This document shows positions 18,701 to 27,187 of a DNA stretch of 64,000 bases, one piece after another; within the stretch, counting starts at the first letter, position 1; the number at the start of each line of letters is the position of its first letter. The notes beneath the pieces were generated by a model that saw only the letters and a program-made list of their open reading frames with translations, was not told the origin of the DNA and made no database searches. The translations under genes and the position numbers were made by a program. Source of the DNA: an uncultured Acidimicrobiales bacterium (GTDB lineage Bacteria; Actinomycetota; Acidimicrobiia; Acidimicrobiales; SZUA-35); contig CALEWY010000106.1 in the NCBI GenBank assembly GCA_937925335.1, forward strand, positions 1 through 64,000. Direction: 5' to 3'.

Positions 18701-19253
18701 ACCGCCGGCCGAATCGAAGTCATCAGCACCGGCTGACTATGTCGATGACCTGAAGCCGATCAAGGGTGTCGGGAAGAAGATGTCCGAAGCGCTGGCGGGG
18801 GAGGGGATCACCAACTTTTACCAGTTGGCGGTGCTCACCGATGCCGAGGTCGATGCGCTCGAAAGCCGAATGGGTGTCAGCGGCGGGCGAATCCGCTCGG
18901 AGAACTGGATCCCTCAGGCTGCGCAGCTCCACTATGAGCAGTACGACGTCGAGATCTATGACCTCGTCACGGTCGAAGGGGTCTATGCCGACGAGTTCGA
19001 ACGCCAGTTGATGACCAACGCTCGAGGTCGGAAGTTCAACTACGTGGACGACCTCAAGTTGATCAAGGGGGTCGGCCCCAAGATGGAGAAGCTCCTCAAC
19101 AGCAACGGGCTCAAGACCTTCCTGCAAGTCTCGCTACTCAATGAGGCTGGGGTCTCAGCGCTCAACGACCGGCTCGAGTTCTTCCCGGGCAGGATCCTGC
19201 GAGATGACTGGGTCGGACAGGCCGGGTCGCTCCACGGCGAACACCACGGTTGA
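15780..19253 (+). CDS. Giant membrane-anchored coiled-coil repeat protein with four C-terminal HhH-like modules
   Basis: N-terminal TM WLWMLLPLLAGLAIGWWFW; long (R)IGELEGELxGR repeats; four D-D-L-K-x-I-K-G-V-G-x-K modules; overlaps the OmpA-gene stop. Confidence 0.85.
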   Translation: MSWFPDMFWLFGEWWLWMLLPLLAGLAIGWWFWRRPWRLGLADHETQITGLRHEQAGLRFDLDEARTQLGERDSSILALNGQVGELQTTKTSLMDVRGERDQMSARIGELEGDLTARESAASALERDLAGVRTNLSTTESELVGSRERADGLAAELAGAQDRIGVLEGELNGANARVGRLETELGDARSHAGQLEGELSGRNAEFGELQGLMGSTTQRSGELENELAGAHERTAAVQSELDGLRASSAELESTVNDLRSGLAEREGRIAELESEAAVLGTEVIDLRSSVDERSQRASALQSELAGRDARISELEGAAAGLQSDVDSNVERAAILERNFSGSQGRISELENELAGSGTRIGELEGELAARNGRIGELEGELSGRDGRIGELEGELSGRDARIGELQGLVGTSDQRSSELEAELSTASSRIGELEIALTTTRSQVTSLEDDISGRDGRIVELEGQLSRIDELEGELAGRNGRVDELENELAGRSSRVGELEGELAGSSGRIAELEGQLGRIGELETELAGRSSRVAELEGQLGRIGELENELDGRSSRVAELEGQLGRIGELEAELVGRSSQVAELESELAGSSHQVGELQRLVGSADQRATKLDGELANASNRVSELEGALAEATNRAGDLQGRIETGDGRIEELERVLAARNGRIGELENLANRIPGFEADLAGRDGRIAELEGELDGRSAQIGELEAEVSNIAGLQSNMASLEGRIIERDSELAALRAQLAEAEARPAFEPLVGDGQPDNDAFARRLALVRADRDLGYTDDLKLIKGVGPKMEELLNNNGLETFYEVALLDADAVEALEGRLDAFPGRIVRDEWVPQAAGLHGVHHGEDIADQVTIAPSAERQALAEAGHADFFEARMASISSDRDLDYTDDLKLIKGVGPKLEGVLHDNGLTTFFQVAMLDDAAVDDLEERIDTFPGRVRRDDWVPQAGRLHGTHHDEDIEADVVIPWFAGEPPAESKSSAPADYVDDLKPIKGVGKKMSEALAGEGITNFYQLAVLTDAEVDALESRMGVSGGRIRSENWIPQAAQLHYEQYDVEIYDLVTVEGVYADEFERQLMTNARGRKFNYVDDLKLIKGVGPKMEKLLNSNGLKTFLQVSLLNEAGVSALNDRLEFFPGRILRDDWVGQAGSLHGEHHG
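17328..17543 (+). repeat. 72-bp tandem repeat, 3 copies, in coiled-coil gene
   Basis: GGCCGCATCGGTGA.. copies start at 17328, 17400 and 17472, encoding GRIGELExELxGRSSxVAELExxL. Confidence 0.85.
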
Positions 19254-19299
19254 GCTCGGCCATGCGGTGAACGCTCGAGCGTCACCGGCGTTGTTTCAT

Positions 19300-19339
19300 A
19301 GAGAGCGTGATGAGTGGGGAACCACTCATCACGCTCTCT
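19300..19339. terminator. 18-bp perfect hairpin AGAGAGCGTGATGAGTGG-GGAA-CCACTCATCACGCTCTCT
   Basis: Read directly, about 47 bp after the coiled-coil stop; followed by GCAGTTTTGG. Confidence 0.8.
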
Positions 19340-19511
19340 GCAGTTTTGGTGTGGCTGTAGTTTTGGCTCTGTGGGGTGTGGTTTCTGGGGCGGTGGGTTG
19401 TGGGCCTGGTTTTGCGTGACGACAGGTCGTGTTACTGCGGTTTCGTGACCCGTAGATGACGAAGCTGTGACGGGGGGAACCCGTTCGGCTTGGTGGTCGC
19501 CGAAGCTGATC

Positions 19512-21302
19512 ATGAACACGCAGCGAACTACCTCATCTCCCACATCGACCGCACGATCGAAAGCCCTTGAGCTTCGTAAGGTCGCCGCCCTCACTCTTGC
19601 CCTCGCACTCGGTGCAACCGCCTGTGGCGGCTCGAGCGACTCGGACACCGACGCCGAGAGCTCCTTCACCGAGGAATCACAATCGTCCTCCGGTGCTGAC
19701 GACGGCGATTCCAGCGAATCCGCCGATGCGGAGTCCGACTTCACCATCGTCGCTGGCGATGAGAGCGAGGCAAGTGACGAGGAGGCCATGGAGGACGATG
19801 CCATGGAGGAGTCATTCGGAGCCGCCGATTCGGACAGCGACGACGGATTCTCGATCGTCGAAGGTGGAGAGAGTCGCGAGGCCGTCGAAGCCGAAGAGGG
19901 CTTCTTTTGTGAGACCGAAGCAGAGCCGGACCCGAACCAGCTTGAGAACAACTTCTTTGAGACCTATGGCGTCCGAGACTTCGTGGAGACCGACCGTGAT
20001 CCACTCTCGACCTTCGCCCTCGATGTCGACACCGCGAGCTATTCGATCGCAGGACAGTGGTTGAACCAAGGCACGTTGCCTCCGAGTGAAGCAATCCGAG
20101 TCGAGGAGTTCGTCAACTCCTTCGACTACGACTACGACGCACCTCGTGACGGTCTCAACGCCGTCGTCGACGGCGGCCCCTCACCATTCAACGAGGGCAA
20201 TGTCATCGTCCGTGTTGGTGTCCAGGGTGAGATCGTGCGTGATGCCGATCGTCCCCAGGCCAACCTCACGTTCGTCGTCGACACGTCCGGCTCGATGGAC
20301 CGTCAAGACCGCCTCGGTCTGGTCAAGGAATCACTCGAAACGCTCGTGAGCGAACTCGACGATGACGACACCGTCGCAATCGTGACCTACTCCGACAACG
20401 CACAGATCATCCTCGAGCCGACCTCGGTTCGTGATTCACGAGACATCTTCCGAGCCATCGACCGTCTCGAGCCGAACGGTTCGACCAACCTCGAAGCCGG
20501 CCTCGAAGCCGCCTACGACCTTGCGAACGAATCGTTCGACCGTGATGGCATCAATCGAGTCATCCTCGCCAGCGACGGTGTCGCAAACGTTGGTCTCACC
20601 GACCCGGATGGCCTCGTTGACTTGATCCGTCGTGACGCCGACCGTGGCATCCAGCTTGTCACCCTCGGTGTTGGCATGGGCAACTTCAACGACGTGGTCA
20701 TGGAAACACTCGCCGATGACGGTGACGGCTTCTACGCATACGTCAACACCATCGACGAAGCCGACCGTCTCTTCCGTGAGGAGCTCGTCTCAACCCTGCT
20801 CACCGTCGCAATCGACGGCAAGATCCAGGTTGAGTTCGACGAAGACACCGTCGAGGCCTACCGCCTCATCGGCTTCGAGAACCGAGCGATCCTCGACGAC
20901 GACTTTCGCAACGACGGTGTCGATGCTGGCGAACTCGGTGCTGGACACCAGGTGACCGCAATCTACGAACTCGAGCTCGCTCGAGGCGTTGGTGGCAACG
21001 ACAACCTCGGAACCGTCGCCCTTCGTTGGGAAGATCCTGAGACCGGTGACGTGATCGAAGGCCAGATCGACATCGATGCCTCTGACATCGAGGAGAACTG
21101 GAACCGCACGTCGGAAGACTTCCGTCTCGCCGTGGTCGTGGCTTCCTTCGCCGAGATCCTGCGAGACAGCCCCTTCGCCGACACGATCACTCTTCAAGAG
21201 GTTGCTCGGGAAGCCGAAGCCCTGGTCGGCAGCACAACCGCTGACGACGAAGACGTCGAGAACCTCGTCGACCTCGTCTGGACCGCAGAGACCCTGAAGT
21301 AG
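19512..21302 (+). CDS. vWA domain lipoprotein (YfbK-like)
   Basis: Lipobox LGATACGGSS; LTFVVDTSGSMDRQDRLGLVKESLETL; C-terminal FRLAVVVASFAEILRDSPFADTITLQEVAREAE. Confidence 0.88.
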   Translation: MNTQRTTSSPTSTARSKALELRKVAALTLALALGATACGGSSDSDTDAESSFTEESQSSSGADDGDSSESADAESDFTIVAGDESEASDEEAMEDDAMEESFGAADSDSDDGFSIVEGGESREAVEAEEGFFCETEAEPDPNQLENNFFETYGVRDFVETDRDPLSTFALDVDTASYSIAGQWLNQGTLPPSEAIRVEEFVNSFDYDYDAPRDGLNAVVDGGPSPFNEGNVIVRVGVQGEIVRDADRPQANLTFVVDTSGSMDRQDRLGLVKESLETLVSELDDDDTVAIVTYSDNAQIILEPTSVRDSRDIFRAIDRLEPNGSTNLEAGLEAAYDLANESFDRDGINRVILASDGVANVGLTDPDGLVDLIRRDADRGIQLVTLGVGMGNFNDVVMETLADDGDGFYAYVNTIDEADRLFREELVSTLLTVAIDGKIQVEFDEDTVEAYRLIGFENRAILDDDFRNDGVDAGELGAGHQVTAIYELELARGVGGNDNLGTVALRWEDPETGDVIEGQIDIDASDIEENWNRTSEDFRLAVVVASFAEILRDSPFADTITLQEVAREAEALVGSTTADDEDVENLVDLVWTAETLK

Positions 21303-21398
21303 TCCTGGCTTCTCCGCCGAGGTGACCGGTCACGAACACGAGCACGCTGCCTCGGTTCGTGACCGGAGCTGGGGTTTCAGCCGGAAGGGGAGAGCCGG

Positions 21399-22115
21399 CT
21401 AGGAAGCCCCTGTGGTGACCGCCTCGAGGACCAGCCCGATCATGTCATCGAACGTGGTCTGGCGGTCCTCGGCGGTCATCGCTTCTTCTCGTTTGATGTG
21501 ATCACTCACGGTGCACACGGCGAGCGCAGCGATTCCCTCTTCCGCAGCGAGGCCGTAGAGGCCAGCAGCTTCCATCTCGACCGCAAGGAAGCCGTATCGG
21601 TCCAGCAGGTCGAAGAGGCCCTCGTCGGGTCCGTAGAAGAAGTCCGACGTGAACAGGCGACCCGCCTTCACATCGACTCCCCGACGTTCAGCGGCCGCCG
21701 CAGCTGCTGTGAGCAGGCCAAAGTCGGCCGTGGCCGCAAAGTCTCGGCCACCCAAGCGTGATCGGTTGACGGTTGAGTCCGTCCCGGCGCTGACGGCCAG
21801 CAGCACGTCGCCAAGGTTGATGTCGTCCTTGATCGCACCACAGGAGCCGACCCGGACGATGGTGGTCACGCCGTATTCACGGATGAGCTCGGTGGCGTAG
21901 ATCGAGATCGACGGGATGCCCATGCCGGAGCCTTGAACCGAGATCGGAACACCGTTGACCGTGCCCGTGAAACCAAGCATGTTTCGGACGTCGGTGACGA
22001 GGCGAGCATCGTCGAGGTAGTTATCGGCGATGAATTTGGCTCGGAGGGGGTCGCCAGGCATCAAGACGATGGGGGCGAAATCTCCAGGTTCTGCGCTCAG
22101 GTGAGGGGTTGGCAT
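21399..22115 (-). CDS. deoD: Purine-nucleoside phosphorylase, DeoD type
   Basis: MPTPHLSAEPGDFAPIVLMPGDPLRAKFIADNYL...RVGSCGAI...AVEMEAAGLYGLA; alternative upstream start present. Confidence 0.92.
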   Translation of the reverse strand: MPTPHLSAEPGDFAPIVLMPGDPLRAKFIADNYLDDARLVTDVRNMLGFTGTVNGVPISVQGSGMGIPSISIYATELIREYGVTTIVRVGSCGAIKDDINLGDVLLAVSAGTDSTVNRSRLGGRDFAATADFGLLTAAAAAAERRGVDVKAGRLFTSDFFYGPDEGLFDLLDRYGFLAVEMEAAGLYGLAAEEGIAALAVCTVSDHIKREEAMTAEDRQTTFDDMIGLVLEAVTTGAS

Positions 22116-22140
22116 CGCATGAGGATGGCACAATGGAACG

Positions 22141-22497
22141 ATGGCTATGCGCCAAGACTGCAAGCACTTCCAGAGTCGGGCTTACGCAAGTGGTGACACG
22201 ATGCGCAAGTGCGCACTCGATCTCGCCCCCGAAGCACCGTGGCACTGTCCAGCCGATTGCACGGGATACGAACCGCGGCGAGCCGACGTCAACTGGCGGC
22301 ACGGCACGTTGATCACCCCGTCGACGCCGGAACCGCCGTCGAGCGTTGGCGAAGACCCCTCGATCGCTGCACTTCTCGATTCGGCAGAAGACATCATCAA
22401 CAACGCTGGCCCAGAGATTCGCGAGCAGGTCGACATCGAACGCGAGCGTGAACAACGGCGCAATCGCAAGCGTCCCCGTTGGTGGCCATTCGGCTGA
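22141..22497 (+). CDS. Small Cys-containing hypothetical protein
   Basis: MAMRQDCKHFQSRAYASGDTMRKCALDLAPEAPWHCPADCTGYEPRR with charged C-terminus. Confidence 0.65.
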   Translation: MAMRQDCKHFQSRAYASGDTMRKCALDLAPEAPWHCPADCTGYEPRRADVNWRHGTLITPSTPEPPSSVGEDPSIAALLDSAEDIINNAGPEIREQVDIEREREQRRNRKRPRWWPFG

Positions 22498-22794
22498 CTT
22501 CCCCAAGAACGTTTCGCCGTGCTGACGGCGCTGCGTGGCGGTCTTCTCATGTCGTACGGTCTTTTCTGCGAAGTGCTCACAATCTGACCGCATTGTGACG
22601 ATAGTTAGTTGTTGAAGCAGTTAACTGCAACAACGTACATATCGGTCAGCGCGAAGCCGTCCAACTTTTCGTTGTCCGCAAACTCCAACGTGTGTCACAG
22701 CGAGGGCGGCCAGAACTCCGGGCTGTCCTCGCTGCACGTTTTGGTCGCCTGGTGGCGCAGATCGAGCCCTCAGCTGTGCGAGGCTTACCCCACC

Positions 22795-24423
22795 ATGCTT
22801 CGCCTCGCCTTCCCGCGTTCTCTCACGCTGCGTTCCCTCATCTTGCTCGTCGCGTTCGCGCTCGTCGCATCTGCATGCTCCGGTGGTGACGAGGCGGTTG
22901 AACCCGCCGAGGAGGGCGCAAGCGGTTCGAGCGAAGCGGAGCAACGAGAACCATCCAACGGCGAGCCGGTCGAAACCGGAGCGGGTGGACTCGGCGCTGA
23001 TGCCATTCCTGATGGAGTCGACGACGCGCTCGTCTACTCCTGTGCCGGCCGAGTCGTCGATGTCGATTCACTGATCGCCGGGCTTGAGTCCGATGTCCCA
23101 GGTGACGATGATCTGACCGCCGCCGGCTTCGATCCGACCATGATCGGTAACACCTCGGCCTGGCGGTTGGTCGCTGAAGCAAACCTCTTGATCGGTGCGG
23201 AGCCTTTGGCGACGTCGCCCCCGGCGCTTGTCGTCATCGAGCCAGGAGGGGCCCCGTTTGGCTGTGTCGCAACCCGCGCCGGTGCCTTCGATCTTCGCCA
23301 GGTCGCCTTTGAACCGATCGACGGCGGTCTTGCGATCGAGTCGTGCGTCGATCCATCGAGTGTCACCGTCGATCGGCGCGACATCGACGGCGTCGACGTC
23401 ATCTCTGTTCTCGCTCCGATCAGCGACGATCTCGCCGACTCGTGTGAGGTCGACGGCACCGTCGTGGTCGATGCGGCCGCTGCCGGAGGTGAGGTTGGCG
23501 ATGGGGCACTCACCAGCTTCACGTTCCCCTTCGCCCCGGCGCAGCCATCGGTCTGGCACCGGCTCGGATTTGTGGCATCACCAACATCACTCGATGGCAC
23601 AGGGCTCGACTCAACCCCGCTTTTGACCGTCGAGTGCGCGGCGACGTCGTTGCCCACCGAAGCATTCGTCGAGTGGAGCGATGTTGAGCCCGGCTTCGAC
23701 GTGACGGTCGTGGCGGGAGGGGAAGACCTGTTCACGGTTGAGTTCGTCAGCCTCGACGGTTCCAACTCGTTGACCCGAGCGGCCCAGGCCTACGTCACCA
23801 ACGCCGGTGGAGAGGTCGCACAACCGATCGCCAGCGGCTTCTTGAATGGATTCAGCGACTACGCGGCGCCGCTCGAGCCTCGGCCCTACTCACTACGCAT
23901 CGACGGTGGTGGCGGCGACCCGGTCGAGATCTCGTGCGGTGAAGCTGGCGTGTCCGGCGCCGATATCGCCGGATCGGATAGTGGCCAGGTGCCACTCGTG
24001 CCGCTCGGTGGCGATCTCGCGGCGGCACAAGCAACGTTTGACAACGCCGCCGTATCGCCCTTCGCCTACCTGCGATTGGTTCCGATCTGCAACGGGTGTG
24101 GCAACGGCCCGCTCGAGTTGCAGATGACACCAAGCTCGAACTCATCTGGCGTCTCGCATCTGTTCGATCCGCCGCTGTCTGAGCAAGCGGGTGCCGCGGC
24201 TTCGGCGATCGTCAACCCATTCGAGATCCACGATGTGCTCGCCCAAGCAGAAGCCGATGGCAAAGACGTCCAGTACACGCTCGACCCGCTGTCAGGGCTG
24301 CCGACTCGATGGACGATCGACGGCGTTGGTGGCGAGATCCTCTGCTTCGAGGTCGACACGGCGCCGCCAGACCTTCGCCCTGATCAAGTGTGCGAGACGA
24401 CGAGAGACTTGATGTCGAGCTAA
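22795..24423 (+). CDS. Lipoprotein of unknown function
   Basis: MLRLAFPRSLTLRSLILLVAFALVASACSGGDEAVEP lipoprotein signal; ATG at 22795. Confidence 0.7.
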   Translation: MLRLAFPRSLTLRSLILLVAFALVASACSGGDEAVEPAEEGASGSSEAEQREPSNGEPVETGAGGLGADAIPDGVDDALVYSCAGRVVDVDSLIAGLESDVPGDDDLTAAGFDPTMIGNTSAWRLVAEANLLIGAEPLATSPPALVVIEPGGAPFGCVATRAGAFDLRQVAFEPIDGGLAIESCVDPSSVTVDRRDIDGVDVISVLAPISDDLADSCEVDGTVVVDAAAAGGEVGDGALTSFTFPFAPAQPSVWHRLGFVASPTSLDGTGLDSTPLLTVECAATSLPTEAFVEWSDVEPGFDVTVVAGGEDLFTVEFVSLDGSNSLTRAAQAYVTNAGGEVAQPIASGFLNGFSDYAAPLEPRPYSLRIDGGGGDPVEISCGEAGVSGADIAGSDSGQVPLVPLGGDLAAAQATFDNAAVSPFAYLRLVPICNGCGNGPLELQMTPSSNSSGVSHLFDPPLSEQAGAAASAIVNPFEIHDVLAQAEADGKDVQYTLDPLSGLPTRWTIDGVGGEILCFEVDTAPPDLRPDQVCETTRDLMSS

Positions 24424-24524
24424 GCGGTCGCAGCTCGGAGCCCAGGCAGGCAACGCCAGACTTGAACGCTCAGACTGAAACGTGCTTGGCGGAAGCGCCT
24501 CGATCCGGTGTCCAACGTTGAACG

Positions 24525-25016
24525 TTACGCGTTGGCTTCGTCGATCTCGTCGAACGCTTGGGTCAGCGTGTTCCAGCTGAGCGTGGCGCACTTGATGCGC
24601 GTGGGGTACTTCACCACTCCCTGAAGAGCCTCGAGATCACCGAGGTCGATTTCGGGGTCGATCTCATCGGCTGGATCGGCTTCGGCTTCGGAGCCGTCGC
24701 CGCCGACGTTGGTCTCGTGAATGCTCATCAGCGACTTGAAGGCGCTGGTGATCTTTCGAGCTTCGTCGATGGTCTTGCCTTTGACAGCGGCCGACATCAT
24801 CGACGCCGATGACTGGCTGATCGAGCAACCCTGCCCGCCGATCTTGATGTCAACGATCGTGCCGTCTGCGGCATCGACGTAGACGACGATCTCATCACCA
24901 CACAGCGGGTTGAACCCCTCGGTCCGGTGCGCGGGTGGTTCGAGCTCACCGCTATTTCGCGGGGTTCGGTAGTGGTCGAGAATGATTTCTCGGTAGAGGT
25001 CTTCGAGTCCGGCCAT
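24525..25016 (-). CDS. sufU: SufU Fe-S assembly protein
   Basis: LYREIILDHYRTPRNSGEL...NPLCGDEIVVYV...GQGCSISQSSASMMS. Confidence 0.93.
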   Translation of the reverse strand: MAGLEDLYREIILDHYRTPRNSGELEPPAHRTEGFNPLCGDEIVVYVDAADGTIVDIKIGGQGCSISQSSASMMSAAVKGKTIDEARKITSAFKSLMSIHETNVGGDGSEAEADPADEIDPEIDLGDLEALQGVVKYPTRIKCATLSWNTLTQAFDEIDEANA

Positions 25017-25025
25017 GGTGATCTC

Positions 25026-26264
25026 CTACAGGGCGAAGAAGTCTCGGGCGGCGATGAGCGCATCAGCGAGCGCATCGACGTCGTCGTTGTCGTTGTAGAT
25101 GTAAAAGCTGGCCCGAGCCGTCGCATTTGTGTCGAAGCGACGCATGAGCGGCTTTGCACAGTGATGCCCGGGACGAATACACACAGCGTGCTCGTCGAGG
25201 ATCTGGCTGATGTCGTGCGCATGCACGCCATCGAGGCTGAGCGACAAGACGCCACCTCGCTCGCTTGGCTCCGATGGGCCGAGGATCGTGAGCGATGGGC
25301 CAACTCGTTCGGTCAGCGTTCGAAGGGCGTAAGCGGTGAGCTCAACTTCATGCTGGCGAACGTTCTCCATGCCGATGTTGCTGAGGTAGTCGACCGCAGC
25401 GCCCAGGCCGACGGCCTCGGCGATCGGCGGCGTGCCGGCCTCGAACTTCGCCGGAACAGCGTCCGCTGTGAAGCCTTCGGTGGTGACATTGACGATCATG
25501 CCGCCACCGCCGAGGAAGGGCGGCATCTCGTTCAAGAGCTCCATGCGGCCCCAGAGAACGCCGATGCCGGAGGGCCCGAGCATTTTGTGGCCGCTGAAGA
25601 CGACAAAGTCAGCGCCCATCTCTTCGACGTTCGTCGGAAGGTGAGGGACCGACTGGCAGGCGTCGACCAGCACGGTTGCCCCTGCGGCCTTCGCTGCGGC
25701 GGCGAGACGGGGAACGTCGACGAGCGTGCCGAGCACGTTCGACATCGCCGTGAACGAAACGAGCTTGGCGCCGTCGAGCAGAAGGTCGAGATCGCTGAGG
25801 TCGAGATGGCCGTCGTCAGTGACGCCGATCCAGCGAATCTCAAACCCGATCTCGGCGGCGAGCATCTGCCACGGAACGATGTTGGCGTGATGCTCCATCA
25901 GGGTAAGCACAACCGCGTCGCCAGCCTTGAGGTTGGCTCGACCCCACGAGAAGGCGACGAGGTTCACGGCCTCGGTGGCATTCTTCGTGAAGATGACTTC
26001 GTTGGTGTCTGGCGCGCCGATGAAGGCGGCGACTTTCGAGCGAGCGCCTTCGTATCCGTTCGTTGCCCGCTCGGCGAGCTGGTACACGCCACGGTGCACG
26101 TTTGCGTAGCTCGTCTCGTAGATCTCGTTCATCGCGTCGAGCACCTGGCGAGGGTGCTGAGACGATGCCGCGGAGTCGAGAAAGACGAGGCGGCGATCGT
26201 TCTGCTCTTGATTGAGAATTGGGAAGTCGGCCCGGATGGCCGCGACATCGATATCGGTGCTCAC
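25026..26264 (-). CDS. sufS: Cysteine desulfurase SufS
   Basis: IRADFPILNQ...FLDSAASSQHPRQVLDAM...FSGHKMLGPSGIGVLWGR...RPGHHCAKPLMRRF. Confidence 0.95.
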   Translation of the reverse strand: MSTDIDVAAIRADFPILNQEQNDRRLVFLDSAASSQHPRQVLDAMNEIYETSYANVHRGVYQLAERATNGYEGARSKVAAFIGAPDTNEVIFTKNATEAVNLVAFSWGRANLKAGDAVVLTLMEHHANIVPWQMLAAEIGFEIRWIGVTDDGHLDLSDLDLLLDGAKLVSFTAMSNVLGTLVDVPRLAAAAKAAGATVLVDACQSVPHLPTNVEEMGADFVVFSGHKMLGPSGIGVLWGRMELLNEMPPFLGGGGMIVNVTTEGFTADAVPAKFEAGTPPIAEAVGLGAAVDYLSNIGMENVRQHEVELTAYALRTLTERVGPSLTILGPSEPSERGGVLSLSLDGVHAHDISQILDEHAVCIRPGHHCAKPLMRRFDTNATARASFYIYNDNDDVDALADALIAARDFFAL

Positions 26265-27154
26265 TGGAAGCTCCTGTCAGCGCTGGTCTCAAGCGCAGTG
26301 TGGGTCTCGAAATGCAGTGCTGTGTCCAAATGCTGTGCGGTGTCGAAATGCTGTGCTGTGTCGAAATGCTGTGCGGTCTCGAAATGCTGTGCGATCTCGA
26401 CGCCACCGGAGGCGGTGATGGCCCCATCGACCATCACGTGCACGAAATCGGGATTGAGATGCTCGACGAGGCGGTGATGATCACCGATGGCAAGCGTGCC
26501 GAGGTTTGCTCGATCGGTACGGATCTCGTCAATGCCTGCTGCAACGACCCGAAGTGTTTCGAGATCGGAGTTGGTCTCATCAAAAATGGCGACCTTCGGT
26601 TCGAGAACGGCCATCTGGAGAAGCTCGTTGCGCTTCTTCTCATGATCGGAGAAACCGTCGTTGAGATGACGCTCGACGAAATCGTCGTTCATCCCGAGTC
26701 GCTCGACCCATGCCAACAGCTGATGGCGGAGCTCAGAGATGCCAACCTCGGTGCCCGTTCGTGCACTAATCGACTGATGCATGAAGTTCAGCACGTTCAC
26801 CCCGGCGATCGCTGGAGGGAAGGGGAAGGCGAGGAACAGGCCGGCTTTCGCCCGTACGTCGGCGCCCCACGTGGTGATGTCATCGCCGTTGAAGAGGATT
26901 CGCCCGCTGGTCACCTCGTGGTGGGGCGATCCGAGGAGAACCGATGCGAGGGTTGACGTTTCGTTGCCGTTCGAGCCGAGGAGTGCGTGCACCTCGCCGT
27001 GGTACACGGTCAGAGAAACACCGTTGAGCACGCGAGCGACGGGGCGGCCGGCCGAGGACCCTGCAGATGACCCAGAAGAGGACCCAGAGGAAGACACTGT
27101 GCTGACGACGAGGTCGTCAATTTCGAACAGTGGTGTTCTGGCCGGCTCGGACAT
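26261..27154 (-). CDS. SufC-like ABC ATPase homologue with degenerate nucleotide-binding motifs
   Basis: Overall SufC-like (LFLAFPFPPAIAGVNVLNFM, EKKRNELLQMAVLEPKVAIFDET, DFVHVMVDGAI) but Walker A GSNGNETST, signature FSDHE, D-loop SDLE; overlaps sufS start. Confidence 0.85.
   Translation of the reverse strand: MSEPARTPLFEIDDLVVSTVSSSGSSSGSSAGSSAGRPVARVLNGVSLTVYHGEVHALLGSNGNETSTLASVLLGSPHHEVTSGRILFNGDDITTWGADVRAKAGLFLAFPFPPAIAGVNVLNFMHQSISARTGTEVGISELRHQLLAWVERLGMNDDFVERHLNDGFSDHEKKRNELLQMAVLEPKVAIFDETNSDLETLRVVAAGIDEIRTDRANLGTLAIGDHHRLVEHLNPDFVHVMVDGAITASGGVEIAQHFETAQHFDTAQHFDTAQHLDTALHFETHTALETSADRSFQ
26304..26393. repeat. 18-bp tandem repeat, 5 copies, encoding the C-terminal QHFDTA-like tail of the SufC homologue
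   Basis: Units GTGTCGAAATGCTGTGCG and near-identical variants at 26304, 26322, 26340, 26358 and 26376. Confidence 0.9.
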
Positions 27155-27187
27155 TGGCCGATTCTACGGCTCGCTTTGAAGTAAGCC

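Noticed and set aside
26304-26393. CRISPR-like array
   Set aside because: Contiguous 18-bp in-frame repeats without spacers; coding tandem repeat.
24927-26477. 516-aa plus ORF across sufU/sufS
   Set aside because: Antisense of two clearly identified enzymes.
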